Positions 53,781-62,111 of a DNA stretch of 64,000 bases are shown here, in pieces. Source of the stretch: an uncultured Burkholderiales bacterium (lineage in GTDB: Bacteria > Pseudomonadota > Gammaproteobacteria > Burkholderiales > Burkholderiaceae_C). A model generated the notes under the pieces. That model saw only the letters and a program-made list of their open reading frames with translations. It ran no database searches and had not been told where the DNA came from. The stretch's first letter is position 1. Each line of letters opens with the position of its first letter. A program made the position numbers and the translations under genes. The stretch spans positions 33,101 to 97,100 of the forward strand of contig CAIRQX010000039.1 in NCBI GenBank assembly GCA_903880855.1, read 5' to 3'.

Positions 53781-54710
53781 TCATTCTAGCCTCGTATTCC
53801 CGCTAGATTTGCTCAGCAAGGTCTTCATCTGCGCCAAGGTGACTGAGGATTGGTCAGCCAACCGCACCCTTGGCAGAGGCTTGAGGGCGTGTCCGTAGAT
53901 AACTTCAACCGTGAGCACCAATCTTCCTTGGTGGTCAGGCTTGGCCAAAGCCAATAAAGCATTCTCTAAGTTTTGCCGCCAACCCCGACCGCGTAAATTT
54001 TGATGGCGCTGGTGGTGCAAGTTACGCCCCAGAAGGCGTAAGTCTTTCAGTAAATCTGAGGGCGTTACGTAAGTGAGCGTGATGCGCTCCATATCCATCA
54101 CGGGCTCTGCAAAGCCGGCTTGCACCAACATATCGCCCCAATCGTGCATGTCTGTAAAGGCATGTGAGGGGTCGCCCCACCCCATCTCTTGGTAAATCGG
54201 TTGGAGTTCTCGCAGGGTATCTGGCCCTAGGCTCGAGAACATCAAAAACCCATCGGTAGACAGCAAACTATGCCAAGCACGCAACAAAGACTGTGGCGCC
54301 ACCGCCGTGTGCAAAGCCATATTGGCCCAGACCATATCGGCAACTTCTTGTTGAGGCAAGCCCTTTGCGAGGCTTGCGATAGAAACCGCCCTGCGTTGCC
54401 ACAGTTTCCACCAAGGATTTGTAAGTACAACTTTCGCTTTTTGTAAGCGCAACTCGGAAGTCTCTAGCACCAAACAGTTAGCCTTGGGATATCGCGCTCG
54501 CACTGCCACATGGGTTCGTAACCCGCCATTCACTGGCGCCCAATCGACCCATTGTTTGGGCTGCAAGCGAATCCACTGCAACCGCTCTTCCATGCGCCTT
54601 CCAATTTCTTCATGCAACCACGGTGTTTCCGGGTGGTTTAACTGTGACCAACGCTCGCTGGCGATAGGGTCTATGGTGGGAACAAGGTCTACAGAGGTGG
54701 CTTCTGACAT
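53781..54710 (-). CDS. BioC-like methyltransferase with altered SAM motif
   Basis: A 309-residue protein. The middle part is clearly BioC-like: DMVWANMALHTAVAPQSLLR, then FLMFSSLGPDTLRELQPIY (the BioC hallmark) and FTDMHDWGDMLVQAGFAEPV. SAM motif I, normally DLGCGTG, is replaced by VDWAPVNGGLRTHVA (about 54-68), so classical SAM binding is doubtful. True BioC methylates malonyl-ACP to start biotin synthesis, but no bio genes are nearby. It may be an inactive or re-purposed paralogue. It diverges from comF by 20 bp and precedes coxB on the same strand. Confidence 0.7.
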   Translation of the reverse strand: MSEATSVDLVPTIDPIASERWSQLNHPETPWLHEEIGRRMEERLQWIRLQPKQWVDWAPVNGGLRTHVAVRARYPKANCLVLETSELRLQKAKVVLTNPWWKLWQRRAVSIASLAKGLPQQEVADMVWANMALHTAVAPQSLLRAWHSLLSTDGFLMFSSLGPDTLRELQPIYQEMGWGDPSHAFTDMHDWGDMLVQAGFAEPVMDMERITLTYVTPSDLLKDLRLLGRNLHHQRHQNLRGRGWRQNLENALLALAKPDHQGRLVLTVEVIYGHALKPLPRVRLADQSSVTLAQMKTLLSKSSGNTRLE

Positions 54711-54730
54711 GGCAAGTCAGTATAGATTCC

Positions 54731-55478
54731 ATGTTTGACAGTCGGTTTGAATGGCCTGCTTGGATGCAGCGCTTACGCTTGCCCAGCATTTGCCATATTT
54801 GCGAGGCTTGGCCCAGTTCTGCTTTGTGCGATGCGTGCGTGCATCAATTTGGCCAACCTATTTCGCGTTGCCCTACCTGTGCCTTGCCTGCGTTTGGAAG
54901 CAGGTGTTTTCCTTGCCATTACGAACCCCCGCCGCTGGACAAATGCTTGACAGCGGTGACCTACGGTCACCCGTGGTCAGACTGCATCGCCAAATTCAAA
55001 TTCCATGGCGATGTGGGTCTAGCCCGCCAGCTTGCGCAGTTGATGCGCAACGCGCCTTGGGTAGAACCTGCTTTAGAAATGGCCGACAGCGTGATCGCCG
55101 TGCCCTTGTCTGCATCACGTCTGCGTGAGCGGGGTTTCAACCAAACTTATGAATTAGCCAAACACTTGGAACCACAAAAAGCAGATGGTAGCCAAACACT
55201 TGGAACCACAAAAAGCAGATGGCAGGTCTCTTTTGCGCTTAGAGCATTCCGTCCACCAAGTAGGGGCAAGCCGCGCAGAGCGTTTGGCGCAAGCAAGTAA
55301 CACCTTCTGGGTCGACCCGATGCGCTTACCAAGTCTCAAAGGAAAACGCGTGGTGTTACTCGACGATGTCATGACTACAGGCGCCACCTTATTTGAAGCC
55401 GCCCGCACCTTGCGCAAAGCAGGAGTTACGCATATCTCAGGCTTGGTGTTTGCGCGGGCTCAACTAACGGAAACGTGA
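54731..55478 (+). pseudogene. ComF-family phosphoribosyltransferase, frameshifted by a 34-bp tandem duplication
   Basis: ComF-type protein (competence/DNA uptake, PRTase fold). The first frame gives the N-terminal zinc-ribbon cysteines (CHICEAW, CDAC, CPTC, CFPC), KFKFHGDVGLARQLAQLM and VIAVPLSASRLRERGFNQTYELAKHL. Then a tandem 34-bp duplication at 55155-55222 shifts the frame, and translation ends at 55300 with unrelated residues. The remainder, including the PRPP loop RVVLLDDVMTTGAT, continues in another frame to 55478. Removing one copy restores a single frame of 237 residues, normal for ComF. As given, the gene is broken. Confidence 0.9.
55155..55222 (+). repeat. Exact 34-bp tandem duplication inside comF
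   Basis: Two identical head-to-tail copies, 55155-55188 and 55189-55222, each beginning TAGCCAAACACTTGG and ending AAAAGCAGATGG. Because 34 is not a multiple of three, the second copy shifts the comF reading frame by one. Confidence 0.97.
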
Positions 55479-55497
55479 GTCGCGCGAGAATGCGTCT

Positions 55498-55971
55498 ATG
55501 TTTCATATCGTGCTGGTGCATCCAGAAATTCCACCCAACACTGGCAACGTTATCCGCCTAGCGGCCAACACCGGTTGCAGTTTGCATTTGATCGAGCCAC
55601 TGGGTTTTTCGATGGAAGACAAGCACATGCGCCGTGCTGGGCTTGACTACCACGAGTATGCGCATGTGGCGCGTTATCCAAGTTGGCAAGATTTCTTGGC
55701 TACCGCAAAACCAACGGCTGAGCGCATGTTTGCCCTAACGACCAAAGGCTCGCATACCGCACACGACGCGCAATTTCAAGAAGGGGACTGGTTGGTATTT
55801 GGTTCTGAAACCGCTGGCTTACCTCCAGCGATTCGCGAAAGTTTTCCAGCAGAACAACGCCTACGTTTGCCCATGCTCGAGGGGCAACGCAGTTTGAATT
55901 TATCGAATTCGGTCGCGGTAATTGTTTACGAAGCTTGGCGCCAAAACGGCTTTAGGCATAAAGCCTGGTAA
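55498..55971 (+). CDS. trmL: tRNA (cytidine/uridine-34-2'-O)-methyltransferase TrmL
   Basis: SPOUT-class methyltransferase that methylates the wobble ribose of tRNA-Leu isoacceptors; 157 residues, the normal length. Motifs are LVHPEIPPNTGNVIRLAANTG at the N-terminus, then DWLVFGSETAGLPPAI and LPMLEGQRSLNLSNSVAVIVYEAWRQ, forming the trefoil-knot SAM site. Its 3' end overlaps by 20 nt the end of the convergent MaoC gene. Confidence 0.95.
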   Translation: MFHIVLVHPEIPPNTGNVIRLAANTGCSLHLIEPLGFSMEDKHMRRAGLDYHEYAHVARYPSWQDFLATAKPTAERMFALTTKGSHTAHDAQFQEGDWLVFGSETAGLPPAIRESFPAEQRLRLPMLEGQRSLNLSNSVAVIVYEAWRQNGFRHKAW

Positions 55972-56407
55972 CAGTTTCGGCCACGCACACGGGCTTGTCG
56001 CTGCCCTCGCGTTCGACGGTGACGCTCCACACCAACTGCATGCCGTTGTTGTCGACGGGATCACAAGATTTCAAAGACATCTTGGCCCGCAAGCGCGAAC
56101 CCACCAGTACGGGGGCGGTAAAGCGCACTTTATTCACACCATAGTTAATTCCCATTTTTTGGTCTTGCACTTTGAAAGCTTTGGCAAAAAACTGCGGCAT
56201 CAAAGACAGCGTCAAAAACCCATGGGCGATCGTCGTTCCAAACGGACCTGCTTTGGCGCGCTCGGGGTCAATATGGATCCACTGGTGGTCACCGGTGGCA
56301 TCGGCAAACTGGCTCACATGTTCTTGGGTGACGGTGATCCATTCACTGGCAACTTCGCCTTGGCCTACGAACTGGGGAACGCTTTGGAGTGTTTCAAAAA
56401 TTTTCAT
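55952..56407 (-). CDS. MaoC-family dehydratase
   Basis: A 151-residue single hot-dog protein. The hydratase-2 motif is FADATGDHQWIHIDPERAKAGPFGTTIAHGFLTLS, with Asp (in GDHQ) and His (in WIHID) as the catalytic pair. It is probably an (R)-specific enoyl-CoA hydratase linking beta-oxidation with polyhydroxyalkanoate or other acyl-CoA use. It converges with trmL and is separated from fpr by a divergent 68-nt gap. Confidence 0.9.
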   Translation of the reverse strand: MKIFETLQSVPQFVGQGEVASEWITVTQEHVSQFADATGDHQWIHIDPERAKAGPFGTTIAHGFLTLSLMPQFFAKAFKVQDQKMGINYGVNKVRFTAPVLVGSRLRAKMSLKSCDPVDNNGMQLVWSVTVEREGSDKPVCVAETVTRLYA

Positions 56408-56475
56408 AGAGAGACTTTAGCGAATAAACCCTCCTCTACACTTGGGGGTTATCTCTAACCCGTTGACCCTCCCCC

Positions 56476-57249
56476 ATGAGCGCTTTCCAAGAAGAAGAAG
56501 TTTTGTCCGTTCACCATTGGACCGACCGCCTGTTTAGTTTCACTACCACCCGCGATCAAGCCCTACGGTTCTCCAACGGCCACTTCACCATGATCGGGCT
56601 GCGGGTGAATGAGAAGCCTCTGTTGCGCGCTTACAGCATCGTCAGCGCCAATTACGAAGAACACTTGGAGTTTCTGAGCATCAAGGTGCAAGACGGCCCA
56701 CTGACCTCGCGCCTGCAACATATCAAAGTGGGCGACAAGATCATTGTTGGCCGCAAGCCCACGGGCACTCTGCTGATTGACTATCTCTTGCCTGGCAAAA
56801 ATCTGTATTTGCTTTCCACCGGCACGGGGATGGCGCCTTTTCTGAGCGTGATCCGCGACCCTGAAACCTATGAGCGTTTTGAGAAAGTCATCTTGGTCCA
56901 CGGTGTGCGCGAAGTCAAAGAACTGGCCTACCACGACTACCTCACCCAAGAGTTGCCCAATCACGAGTTTTTGGGCGAGATGGTGCGTGAGCAGTTCTTG
57001 TATTACCCCACCGTGACCCGCGAGCCTTTTAAAAACCAAGGCCGTTTGACCGACGCAATTGAAAGCGGCAAGTTGTTTACCGACTTGGGCCTACCCGCAT
57101 TCGACGCCGGCCGCGACCGCGTGATGATTTGCGGCAGCCCGCAAATGTTGAAAGATCTCAAGCGCATGCTCGAAGCGCGTCATTTCAAAGAGGGCAACAC
57201 CACAACGCCTGGTGATTTTGTGATTGAACGCGCTTTTGCGGAACAGTAA
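56476..57249 (+). CDS. fpr: Ferredoxin--NADP(+) reductase
   Basis: Flavoprotein of 257 residues exchanging electrons between NADP(H) and ferredoxin or flavodoxin. The FAD-binding RAYSIVSANYEEHLEFLSI (about 54-72), the NADP site LLSTGTGMAPFLSVIRDPETYE (about 114-135), VILVHGVREVKELAYHDYL and MICGSPQMLKDLKRML are conserved. The C-terminus ends VIERAFAEQ, with the aromatic-poor tail of the bacterial subclass. It may work with the YfhL-type ferredoxin encoded at 40.6 kb. Confidence 0.95.
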   Translation: MSAFQEEEVLSVHHWTDRLFSFTTTRDQALRFSNGHFTMIGLRVNEKPLLRAYSIVSANYEEHLEFLSIKVQDGPLTSRLQHIKVGDKIIVGRKPTGTLLIDYLLPGKNLYLLSTGTGMAPFLSVIRDPETYERFEKVILVHGVREVKELAYHDYLTQELPNHEFLGEMVREQFLYYPTVTREPFKNQGRLTDAIESGKLFTDLGLPAFDAGRDRVMICGSPQMLKDLKRMLEARHFKEGNTTTPGDFVIERAFAEQ

Positions 57250-57259
57250 TTGCGTTGCG

Positions 57260-57901
57260 CTAAACGGCTATCGGCAATCCAACCAGCTTCTCAAGTTCTT
57301 CGCGCGCCAAGCCCTCCACCGCATCGATCAAACGCAAACCCTGCGCAGTGATTTCTAAAGTGGCCAAGTCGGTATAGATGCGCTTCACGCAAGCCAAGCC
57401 CGTGATCGGATAAGTGCAAGCAGGAACAATCTTGCTCTGGCCTTGTTTGGTAAGCAAATCCATCATCACCCAAGTTTGTTTGGCACCAATCGCCAAATCC
57501 ATCGCGCCGCCTACTGCGGGAATGGCATCTGGCTCACCCGTATGCCAATTGGCCAAATCGCCTTTGACGCTCACCTGAAACGCACCCAACACACAAATGT
57601 CTAAATGCCCGCCACGCATCATGGCGAAGCTGTCGTTGTGGTGCACAAAAGCGCCACCTTGCAACAAAGTGACCGGCTGTTTACCCGCGTTGATCAAATC
57701 GAAATCTTCGTCTTCAGGTGCAGGCGCGGGGCCCATGCCCAAGATGCCGTTTTCGCTGTGCAAGATGATCTCTAAACCCTTTGGCAAATGGTTCGCCACT
57801 TGGGTCGGCATGCCGATGCCTAAATTGACATAAACACCCTCTGGAATGTCTTGCGCCACACGCGCAGCGACTTGGTCTTTGGTTTTACGTTGATAGGCCA
57901 T
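57260..57901 (-). CDS. pcaJ: 3-oxoacid CoA-transferase subunit B, probably PcaJ
   Basis: Beta subunit of a succinyl-CoA:3-oxoacid CoA-transferase; 213 residues from ATG 57901. The catalytic Glu is in LHSENGILGMGP (about 46-57), with VNLGIGMPTQVANHLP before it and KGDLANW and GGAMDLAIGAKQTWVMM after it. It follows pcaI by 16 nt. Grouping with a PcaF thiolase favours 3-oxoadipate as substrate over acetoacetate, but the transferases are hard to tell apart by sequence alone. Confidence 0.85.
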   Translation of the reverse strand: MAYQRKTKDQVAARVAQDIPEGVYVNLGIGMPTQVANHLPKGLEIILHSENGILGMGPAPAPEDEDFDLINAGKQPVTLLQGGAFVHHNDSFAMMRGGHLDICVLGAFQVSVKGDLANWHTGEPDAIPAVGGAMDLAIGAKQTWVMMDLLTKQGQSKIVPACTYPITGLACVKRIYTDLATLEITAQGLRLIDAVEGLAREELEKLVGLPIAV

Positions 57902-57917
57902 AGGGTCGTTCTTTTTC

Positions 57918-58646
57918 TCAGACCTGTTTTTTAAAGCCACCACCTACCGTGGCGGTGCGGGGAATTTGCACAATGCTGTGCACAAAAATGCTGGGCGTCA
58001 CGATAGTCTCTGGGTCTAAGGTACCCAAGGGGACGACTTCATGCACAGACGCCACAGTACGCTTAGCGGCCATGGCCATCACGGGGCCAAAGTTGCGCGC
58101 TGATTTGCGGTATGTCAGATTGCCCCAGCGGTCGCCGCGTTCTGCTTTGATCAGAGCCACATCGCCATAAATCGGGTGTTCGAGCACATACATGCGCCCA
58201 TTGATTTCTCGCGTTTCTTTAAGAGAACCGTCTTTGTTTTTAGCGAGGTCTGTGCCGAAACCAGTCGGCGTGAAGAACGCGCCAATGCCTGCGCCTGCCG
58301 CGCGAATACGTTCAGACAAATTGCCCTGTGGAACGAGTTCCAGTTCGAGCTTGCCAGAGCGGTACAAACCGTCGAACACATAACTATCTGTCTGGCGGGG
58401 AAAGCTGCAAATTAGTTTGTCAACTCGGCCAGTTTTAAGAATGGCTGCTAAACCCGCATCGCCATTGCCCGCGTTGTTATTGACCAGCGTGAGATGGCGC
58501 GTTTGGCTGCCGTCCAATACCTCAAGCAAGCCGTCGATCAACTCGTCCGGAATGCCCGCAGTGCCAAACCCGCCCACCATGATGGTCGCGCCATCGTCGA
58601 TTTTTCCGATGGCCTGCACCACCGTATCAGCTTGCTTGTTGATCAT
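57918..58646 (-). CDS. pcaI: 3-oxoacid CoA-transferase subunit A, probably PcaI
   Basis: Alpha subunit of the same CoA-transferase; 242 residues from ATG 58646. It has the CoA-binding VGGFGTAGIPDELIDGLL (about 24-41), NNAGNGDAGLAAIL, ELVPQGNLSERIRAAGAGIGAFFTPTGFGT and the C-terminal EVVPLGTLDPETIVTP. It starts 5 nt after pcaF. The longer frame to 58709 overlaps pcaF and is not used. Confidence 0.85.
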   Translation of the reverse strand: MINKQADTVVQAIGKIDDGATIMVGGFGTAGIPDELIDGLLEVLDGSQTRHLTLVNNNAGNGDAGLAAILKTGRVDKLICSFPRQTDSYVFDGLYRSGKLELELVPQGNLSERIRAAGAGIGAFFTPTGFGTDLAKNKDGSLKETREINGRMYVLEHPIYGDVALIKAERGDRWGNLTYRKSARNFGPVMAMAAKRTVASVHEVVPLGTLDPETIVTPSIFVHSIVQIPRTATVGGGFKKQV

Positions 58647-58651
58647 GGGTT

Positions 58652-59854
58652 TTAAACGCGCTCGATGATCAAGGCGATGCCCTGGCCCACACCAATACAC
58701 ATGGTGCACAAGGCGTAACGGCCTTGGGTGCGATGCAGTTGGTACATCGCGGTGGTGATCAAACGCGCGCCACTGGCGCCCAAAGGGTGGCCCAAGGCGA
58801 TCGCACCACCGTAGGGATTGACGCGCGGGTCGTCATCTTGAAGCCCAAGTTGGCGCAAGACTGCCAAGCCTTGTGCGGCAAAGGCTTCGTTGAGTTCAAT
58901 CACATCCATTTGCGCCAAGGTCAAACCGGTCAACGCCAACACTTTTTGTGAAGCGGGCGCAGGGCCAATGCCCATGATGCGGGGTGGCACACCAGCGGTG
59001 GCCATGCCCACAATGCGCGCTTTAGGCGTCAAACCTTGTTTGGCAGCGGTTTGTTCATTAGCAAGAATCAAAGCGCATGCGCCGTCGTTCACGCCACTGG
59101 CATTACCCGCAGTGACCGTACCGTCTGGACGCACCACAGGTTTGAGTTTGGCGAGCGACTCCATGCTGGTAGCGCGTGGATGCTCATCGACATTGACCAC
59201 CAGCGCATCGCCTTTTTTCTGGGGGATGGTGACGGGGCAAATTTCGGAATCGAAGTAGCCGGCCTTTTGCGCAGCCACGGCCTTAGTTTGACTGGCCAAT
59301 GCCATACGGTCTTGGTCTTCGCGGTTGATTTTGAAATCGGCTGCAACGTTCTCAGCCGTTTCGGGCATCGAGTCGACGCCGTATTTTTCTTTCATCAATT
59401 TATTGATAAAGCGCCAGCCGATCGTCGTGTCATAGACCGTATTGGTGCGGCTAAATGCGCTCTCAGCCTTGGGCATGACAAACGGTGCGCGGCTCATGCT
59501 CTCGACGCCACCGGCAATCATCATGCTGGCTTCGCCCGCTTTGATCGCACGTGCAGCAGTCCCCACCGCATCCATGCCGGAACCGCACAAACGGTTGATG
59601 GTGGCGCCAGGCAAATCCATGGGCAAACCGGCCAGCAAACTCGCCATATGCGCTACGTTGCGGTTGTCTTCGCCTGCTTGGTTGACGCAACCGTAAATCA
59701 GGTCGGTCACGGCCATCCAATCTACCTTGGGGTTACGGGCCATCAAGGCTTGCAGCGGAACGGCGGCCAAGTCATCGGTACGGACTGAAGACAAAGCGCC
59801 GCCGTAGCGGCCAAAGGGTGTGCGGATAGCGTCGCAAATGAAGGCTTGGGTCAT
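58652..59854 (-). CDS. pcaF: 3-oxoadipyl-CoA thiolase
   Basis: Splits 3-oxoadipyl-CoA to succinyl-CoA and acetyl-CoA, the last step of the beta-ketoadipate pathway for aromatic compounds; 400 residues. The nucleophile Cys is in INRLCGSGMDAVGTAARA (about 87-104). Further blocks are GGVESMSRAPFVM, YDTTIGWRFINKLM and GVDSMPETAENVA, which are typical of PcaF, NEAFAAQGLAV, GGAIALGHPLGASGARL with catalytic His, and CTMCIGVGQGIA with the second Cys. It heads pcaF-pcaI-pcaJ. Confidence 0.93.
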   Translation of the reverse strand: MTQAFICDAIRTPFGRYGGALSSVRTDDLAAVPLQALMARNPKVDWMAVTDLIYGCVNQAGEDNRNVAHMASLLAGLPMDLPGATINRLCGSGMDAVGTAARAIKAGEASMMIAGGVESMSRAPFVMPKAESAFSRTNTVYDTTIGWRFINKLMKEKYGVDSMPETAENVAADFKINREDQDRMALASQTKAVAAQKAGYFDSEICPVTIPQKKGDALVVNVDEHPRATSMESLAKLKPVVRPDGTVTAGNASGVNDGACALILANEQTAAKQGLTPKARIVGMATAGVPPRIMGIGPAPASQKVLALTGLTLAQMDVIELNEAFAAQGLAVLRQLGLQDDDPRVNPYGGAIALGHPLGASGARLITTAMYQLHRTQGRYALCTMCIGVGQGIALIIERV

Positions 59855-59958
59855 GGTTTTCCTGTGGATCTTGTTTCTTCCCTAAATGTATCAATAGTTG
59901 CGGGCGTCCATGCGCAACCTAGAGTGTCACGCGCGACACCTGAGTGACAATGCCTCGC

Positions 59959-60393
59959 ATGTTCCAACCCAGCCAAGCCGATGTGCGTAAATTCTTTTGT
60001 GCAGTCTTTGCCAAATGGCAAACCGCACAAACCATGGATGCGCTAGAAACCTTGGCCAGCCAATGGGTCGCCGAGCACCCCGAATACCACGCAGATTTCG
60101 CCAACGAGGCGGCGGCACTTGACAAAATGTACGACGTGGAAGACGGCAAGACCAACCCGTTTTTACATTTGTCCATGCACTTATCCGTCAGCGAGCAGTG
60201 CTCAATTGACCAACCGCGCGGCATTCGGCAAGCGGTGGAGTTGCTCACTGCGAAGCGCGACTCTTTGCACGACGCGCACCACGAAACCATGGAAGCCCTC
60301 GGGCAAATGATTTGGGAAAGCCAACGTAGCGGGAGGCCACCCGATGGTCAGGCGTATATTGATGCGGTGCAGCGGTGTGCCACACGTGATTAA
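59959..60393 (+). CDS. DUF1841 family protein
   Basis: A 144-residue cytosolic protein of the uncharacterised DUF1841 family, widespread in beta- and gammaproteobacteria. It starts MFQPSQADVRKFFCAVFAKW, the family N-terminus, so ATG 59959 is preferred over GTG 59944 or ATG 59950. Further family landmarks are WVAEHPEYHADF, NPFLHLSMHLSVSEQCSIDQP and HDAHHETMEALGQMIWESQR. The function is unknown. The next gene, a Bug receptor, starts 21 nt later on the same strand. Confidence 0.88.
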   Translation: MFQPSQADVRKFFCAVFAKWQTAQTMDALETLASQWVAEHPEYHADFANEAAALDKMYDVEDGKTNPFLHLSMHLSVSEQCSIDQPRGIRQAVELLTAKRDSLHDAHHETMEALGQMIWESQRSGRPPDGQAYIDAVQRCATRD

Positions 60394-60414
60394 CTCTAAA
60401 AAAGGAAACGAGAC

Positions 60415-61386
60415 ATGACCTATCCACGTATTGTTCAAAAAGTATTGGCGCTCGGCCTGGTGGCCTTACTCTCTTCGCCTTGGGCGTTGGCGCAAAACTA
60501 CCCCAGTAAATCCATCAAATTTATTGTTCCGTTTCCAGCTGGAAGCGCTACCGATAACGTCGGTCGCATCTTGGCCCAAGCTATGGGCGAGGCCTTAGGC
60601 CAATCGATCACCATCGAGAACAAAGCAGGTGCTAACGGTATCTTGGGAGCAGAGGCCGTCAAAGCGTCGCCTGCAGACGGCTATACGTTTTTGGTGACCA
60701 CCAGCACAACACAAGCTGCCAATGTGCACCTCTACCGCAAACTGTCGTATGACCCCGTCAAAGATTTCACGCCGATTGGCAAAGTTGGTGAGACCGGATT
60801 TATCTTGATGGTGAACTCTGACTTCCCAGCCAAAGACATGAAGGAGTTCATCTCTTATGCCAAAGCCAACCCTGGTAAATTGGCCTACGGGCACGGGTCT
60901 TCTGGGTCCTTGGTTTCTGCAGCCATGTTGTGTGAGTTGGCAGGCCTGCAAACTGTGAGCGTGCCTTACAAAGGCATTCCGCCTGCGATGACAGATTTAT
61001 TAGGCGGTCAATTGCAGTTCGCTTTTGCTGACGTAGGCAATGCAGTTTCGCAAATGAATGGTGGACGTATGCGTGGCCTTGGCGTCACAACCCGCAAACG
61101 CGCTGGCAAAGCCCCCAATGTCCCCTCCATAGGCGACACGGTGAAAGACTACAACGTCAGCGCTTGGTTTGGATTGATGGCACCAGCCGGACTTCCTGCC
61201 GATGTGCACAAAAAGGCCTCTGCCGCCTTTTTGGCCGTGTTGGCCAAACCAGAGGTGCGCGAAAAAATTCAAGGCGTAGGAATTGACTTGGACGTGGAAG
61301 ACTCTGCCACCCTAGCCAAAACCATCGATGCAGAAATCAAAAAATGGGGCGGATGGGTAAAAGCAGCAGGCATTACGCCTGAGTAA
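60415..61386 (+). CDS. Bug-family (TctC) periplasmic solute receptor
   Basis: A 323-residue extracytoplasmic receptor. AAAAAAGGAAACG provides the ribosome site. The signal peptide ends near WALAQ (residue 27), then YPSKSIKFIVPFPAGSATD, ITIENKAGANGILGAEAVKA and SVPYKGIPPAMTDLLGGQLQ line the ligand cleft. As for the receptor at 18.7 kb, no tctAB genes lie nearby. It converges on the diheme cytochrome gene, with two bases between the stops and a small CTGAG-TAAG-CTCAG hairpin across the junction. Confidence 0.93.
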   Translation: MTYPRIVQKVLALGLVALLSSPWALAQNYPSKSIKFIVPFPAGSATDNVGRILAQAMGEALGQSITIENKAGANGILGAEAVKASPADGYTFLVTTSTTQAANVHLYRKLSYDPVKDFTPIGKVGETGFILMVNSDFPAKDMKEFISYAKANPGKLAYGHGSSGSLVSAAMLCELAGLQTVSVPYKGIPPAMTDLLGGQLQFAFADVGNAVSQMNGGRMRGLGVTTRKRAGKAPNVPSIGDTVKDYNVSAWFGLMAPAGLPADVHKKASAAFLAVLAKPEVREKIQGVGIDLDVEDSATLAKTIDAEIKKWGGWVKAAGITPE

Positions 61387-61388
61387 GC

Positions 61389-62051
61389 TCAGCGGAAACG
61401 CGATTGAGGAACGACCTTTAAATCACCCTGCTGTGATGCCACATAGTTAGCCAATTCTTTGAGTTCGGCTAGGCTGTATTGCTTGGCAATACCGCCCATC
61501 ACTCCGTTGTTACGGCCCCAAGCGCTGTTGCCTTCTACTTTGTAGGACTTCAAAGCAACATACAAATAGTCTGCGTTTTGGCCAGCGATTTTGGGATAGC
61601 TGGGATCGATTGGCTTAGCGAAGTTCTCACCATGGCATGAGGTGCAAGCACCTTTGGCAACCAATGCAGCCACATTGGGTTTGGCTTGTGTTGCTTTGTC
61701 GGGCAAGGCAGCACCTTCAACTTTTCCATGCGCTGCGTAATACGCAGAGATATCTGCGATATCTTGTTCAGACAAGCTGTAAGCAACGCCTTTCATGGTG
61801 GGATGGCGGCGCTCGCCTTTTTTGTATGAGGTCAAAGCGTTGGCGATGTATTTCTCGCCTTGTCCGGAGATTTTGGGGACTTTGTACACTTCAGGAAAGC
61901 TGGCTTGGTAGCCTTGGATGCCGTGGCAGCCAATACACATGGCTATTTTGGTTTCGCCTGCTTTGGCGTCGCCTTTGATGTCTTGGGAAAAACTAACAGT
62001 CGTCGCAGTGGCGACAACAAAAGCAAATGCGAGTGAGAGAGACTTGTTCAT
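61389..62051 (-). CDS. Diheme cytochrome c (cytochrome c4-like)
   Basis: A 220-residue periplasmic protein with a signal peptide (LSLAFAFVVATATTVSFSQ) and two cytochrome c domains. Heme motifs are CIGCHG (about 39-44) and CTSCHG (about 136-141), with axial Met in the segments HPTMKGVAYSL and NNGVMGGIAKQYS. Cytochrome c4 carries electrons to terminal oxidases, so it could feed the cytochrome c oxidase encoded at 49-54 kb. Its gene is monocistronic here. Confidence 0.92.
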   Translation of the reverse strand: MNKSLSLAFAFVVATATTVSFSQDIKGDAKAGETKIAMCIGCHGIQGYQASFPEVYKVPKISGQGEKYIANALTSYKKGERRHPTMKGVAYSLSEQDIADISAYYAAHGKVEGAALPDKATQAKPNVAALVAKGACTSCHGENFAKPIDPSYPKIAGQNADYLYVALKSYKVEGNSAWGRNNGVMGGIAKQYSLAELKELANYVASQQGDLKVVPQSRFR

Positions 62052-62111
62052 AAGTTGGTATAGCCAAGACAGAAATAAAAATCAACCTCAAATTATATAG
62101 AGCCCCTTAAG

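Noticed and set aside
59036-59788. 250-codon frame antisense to pcaF
   Set aside because: The His/Gly/Arg-rich translation has no domain, and pcaF on the other strand is complete with all thiolase motifs.
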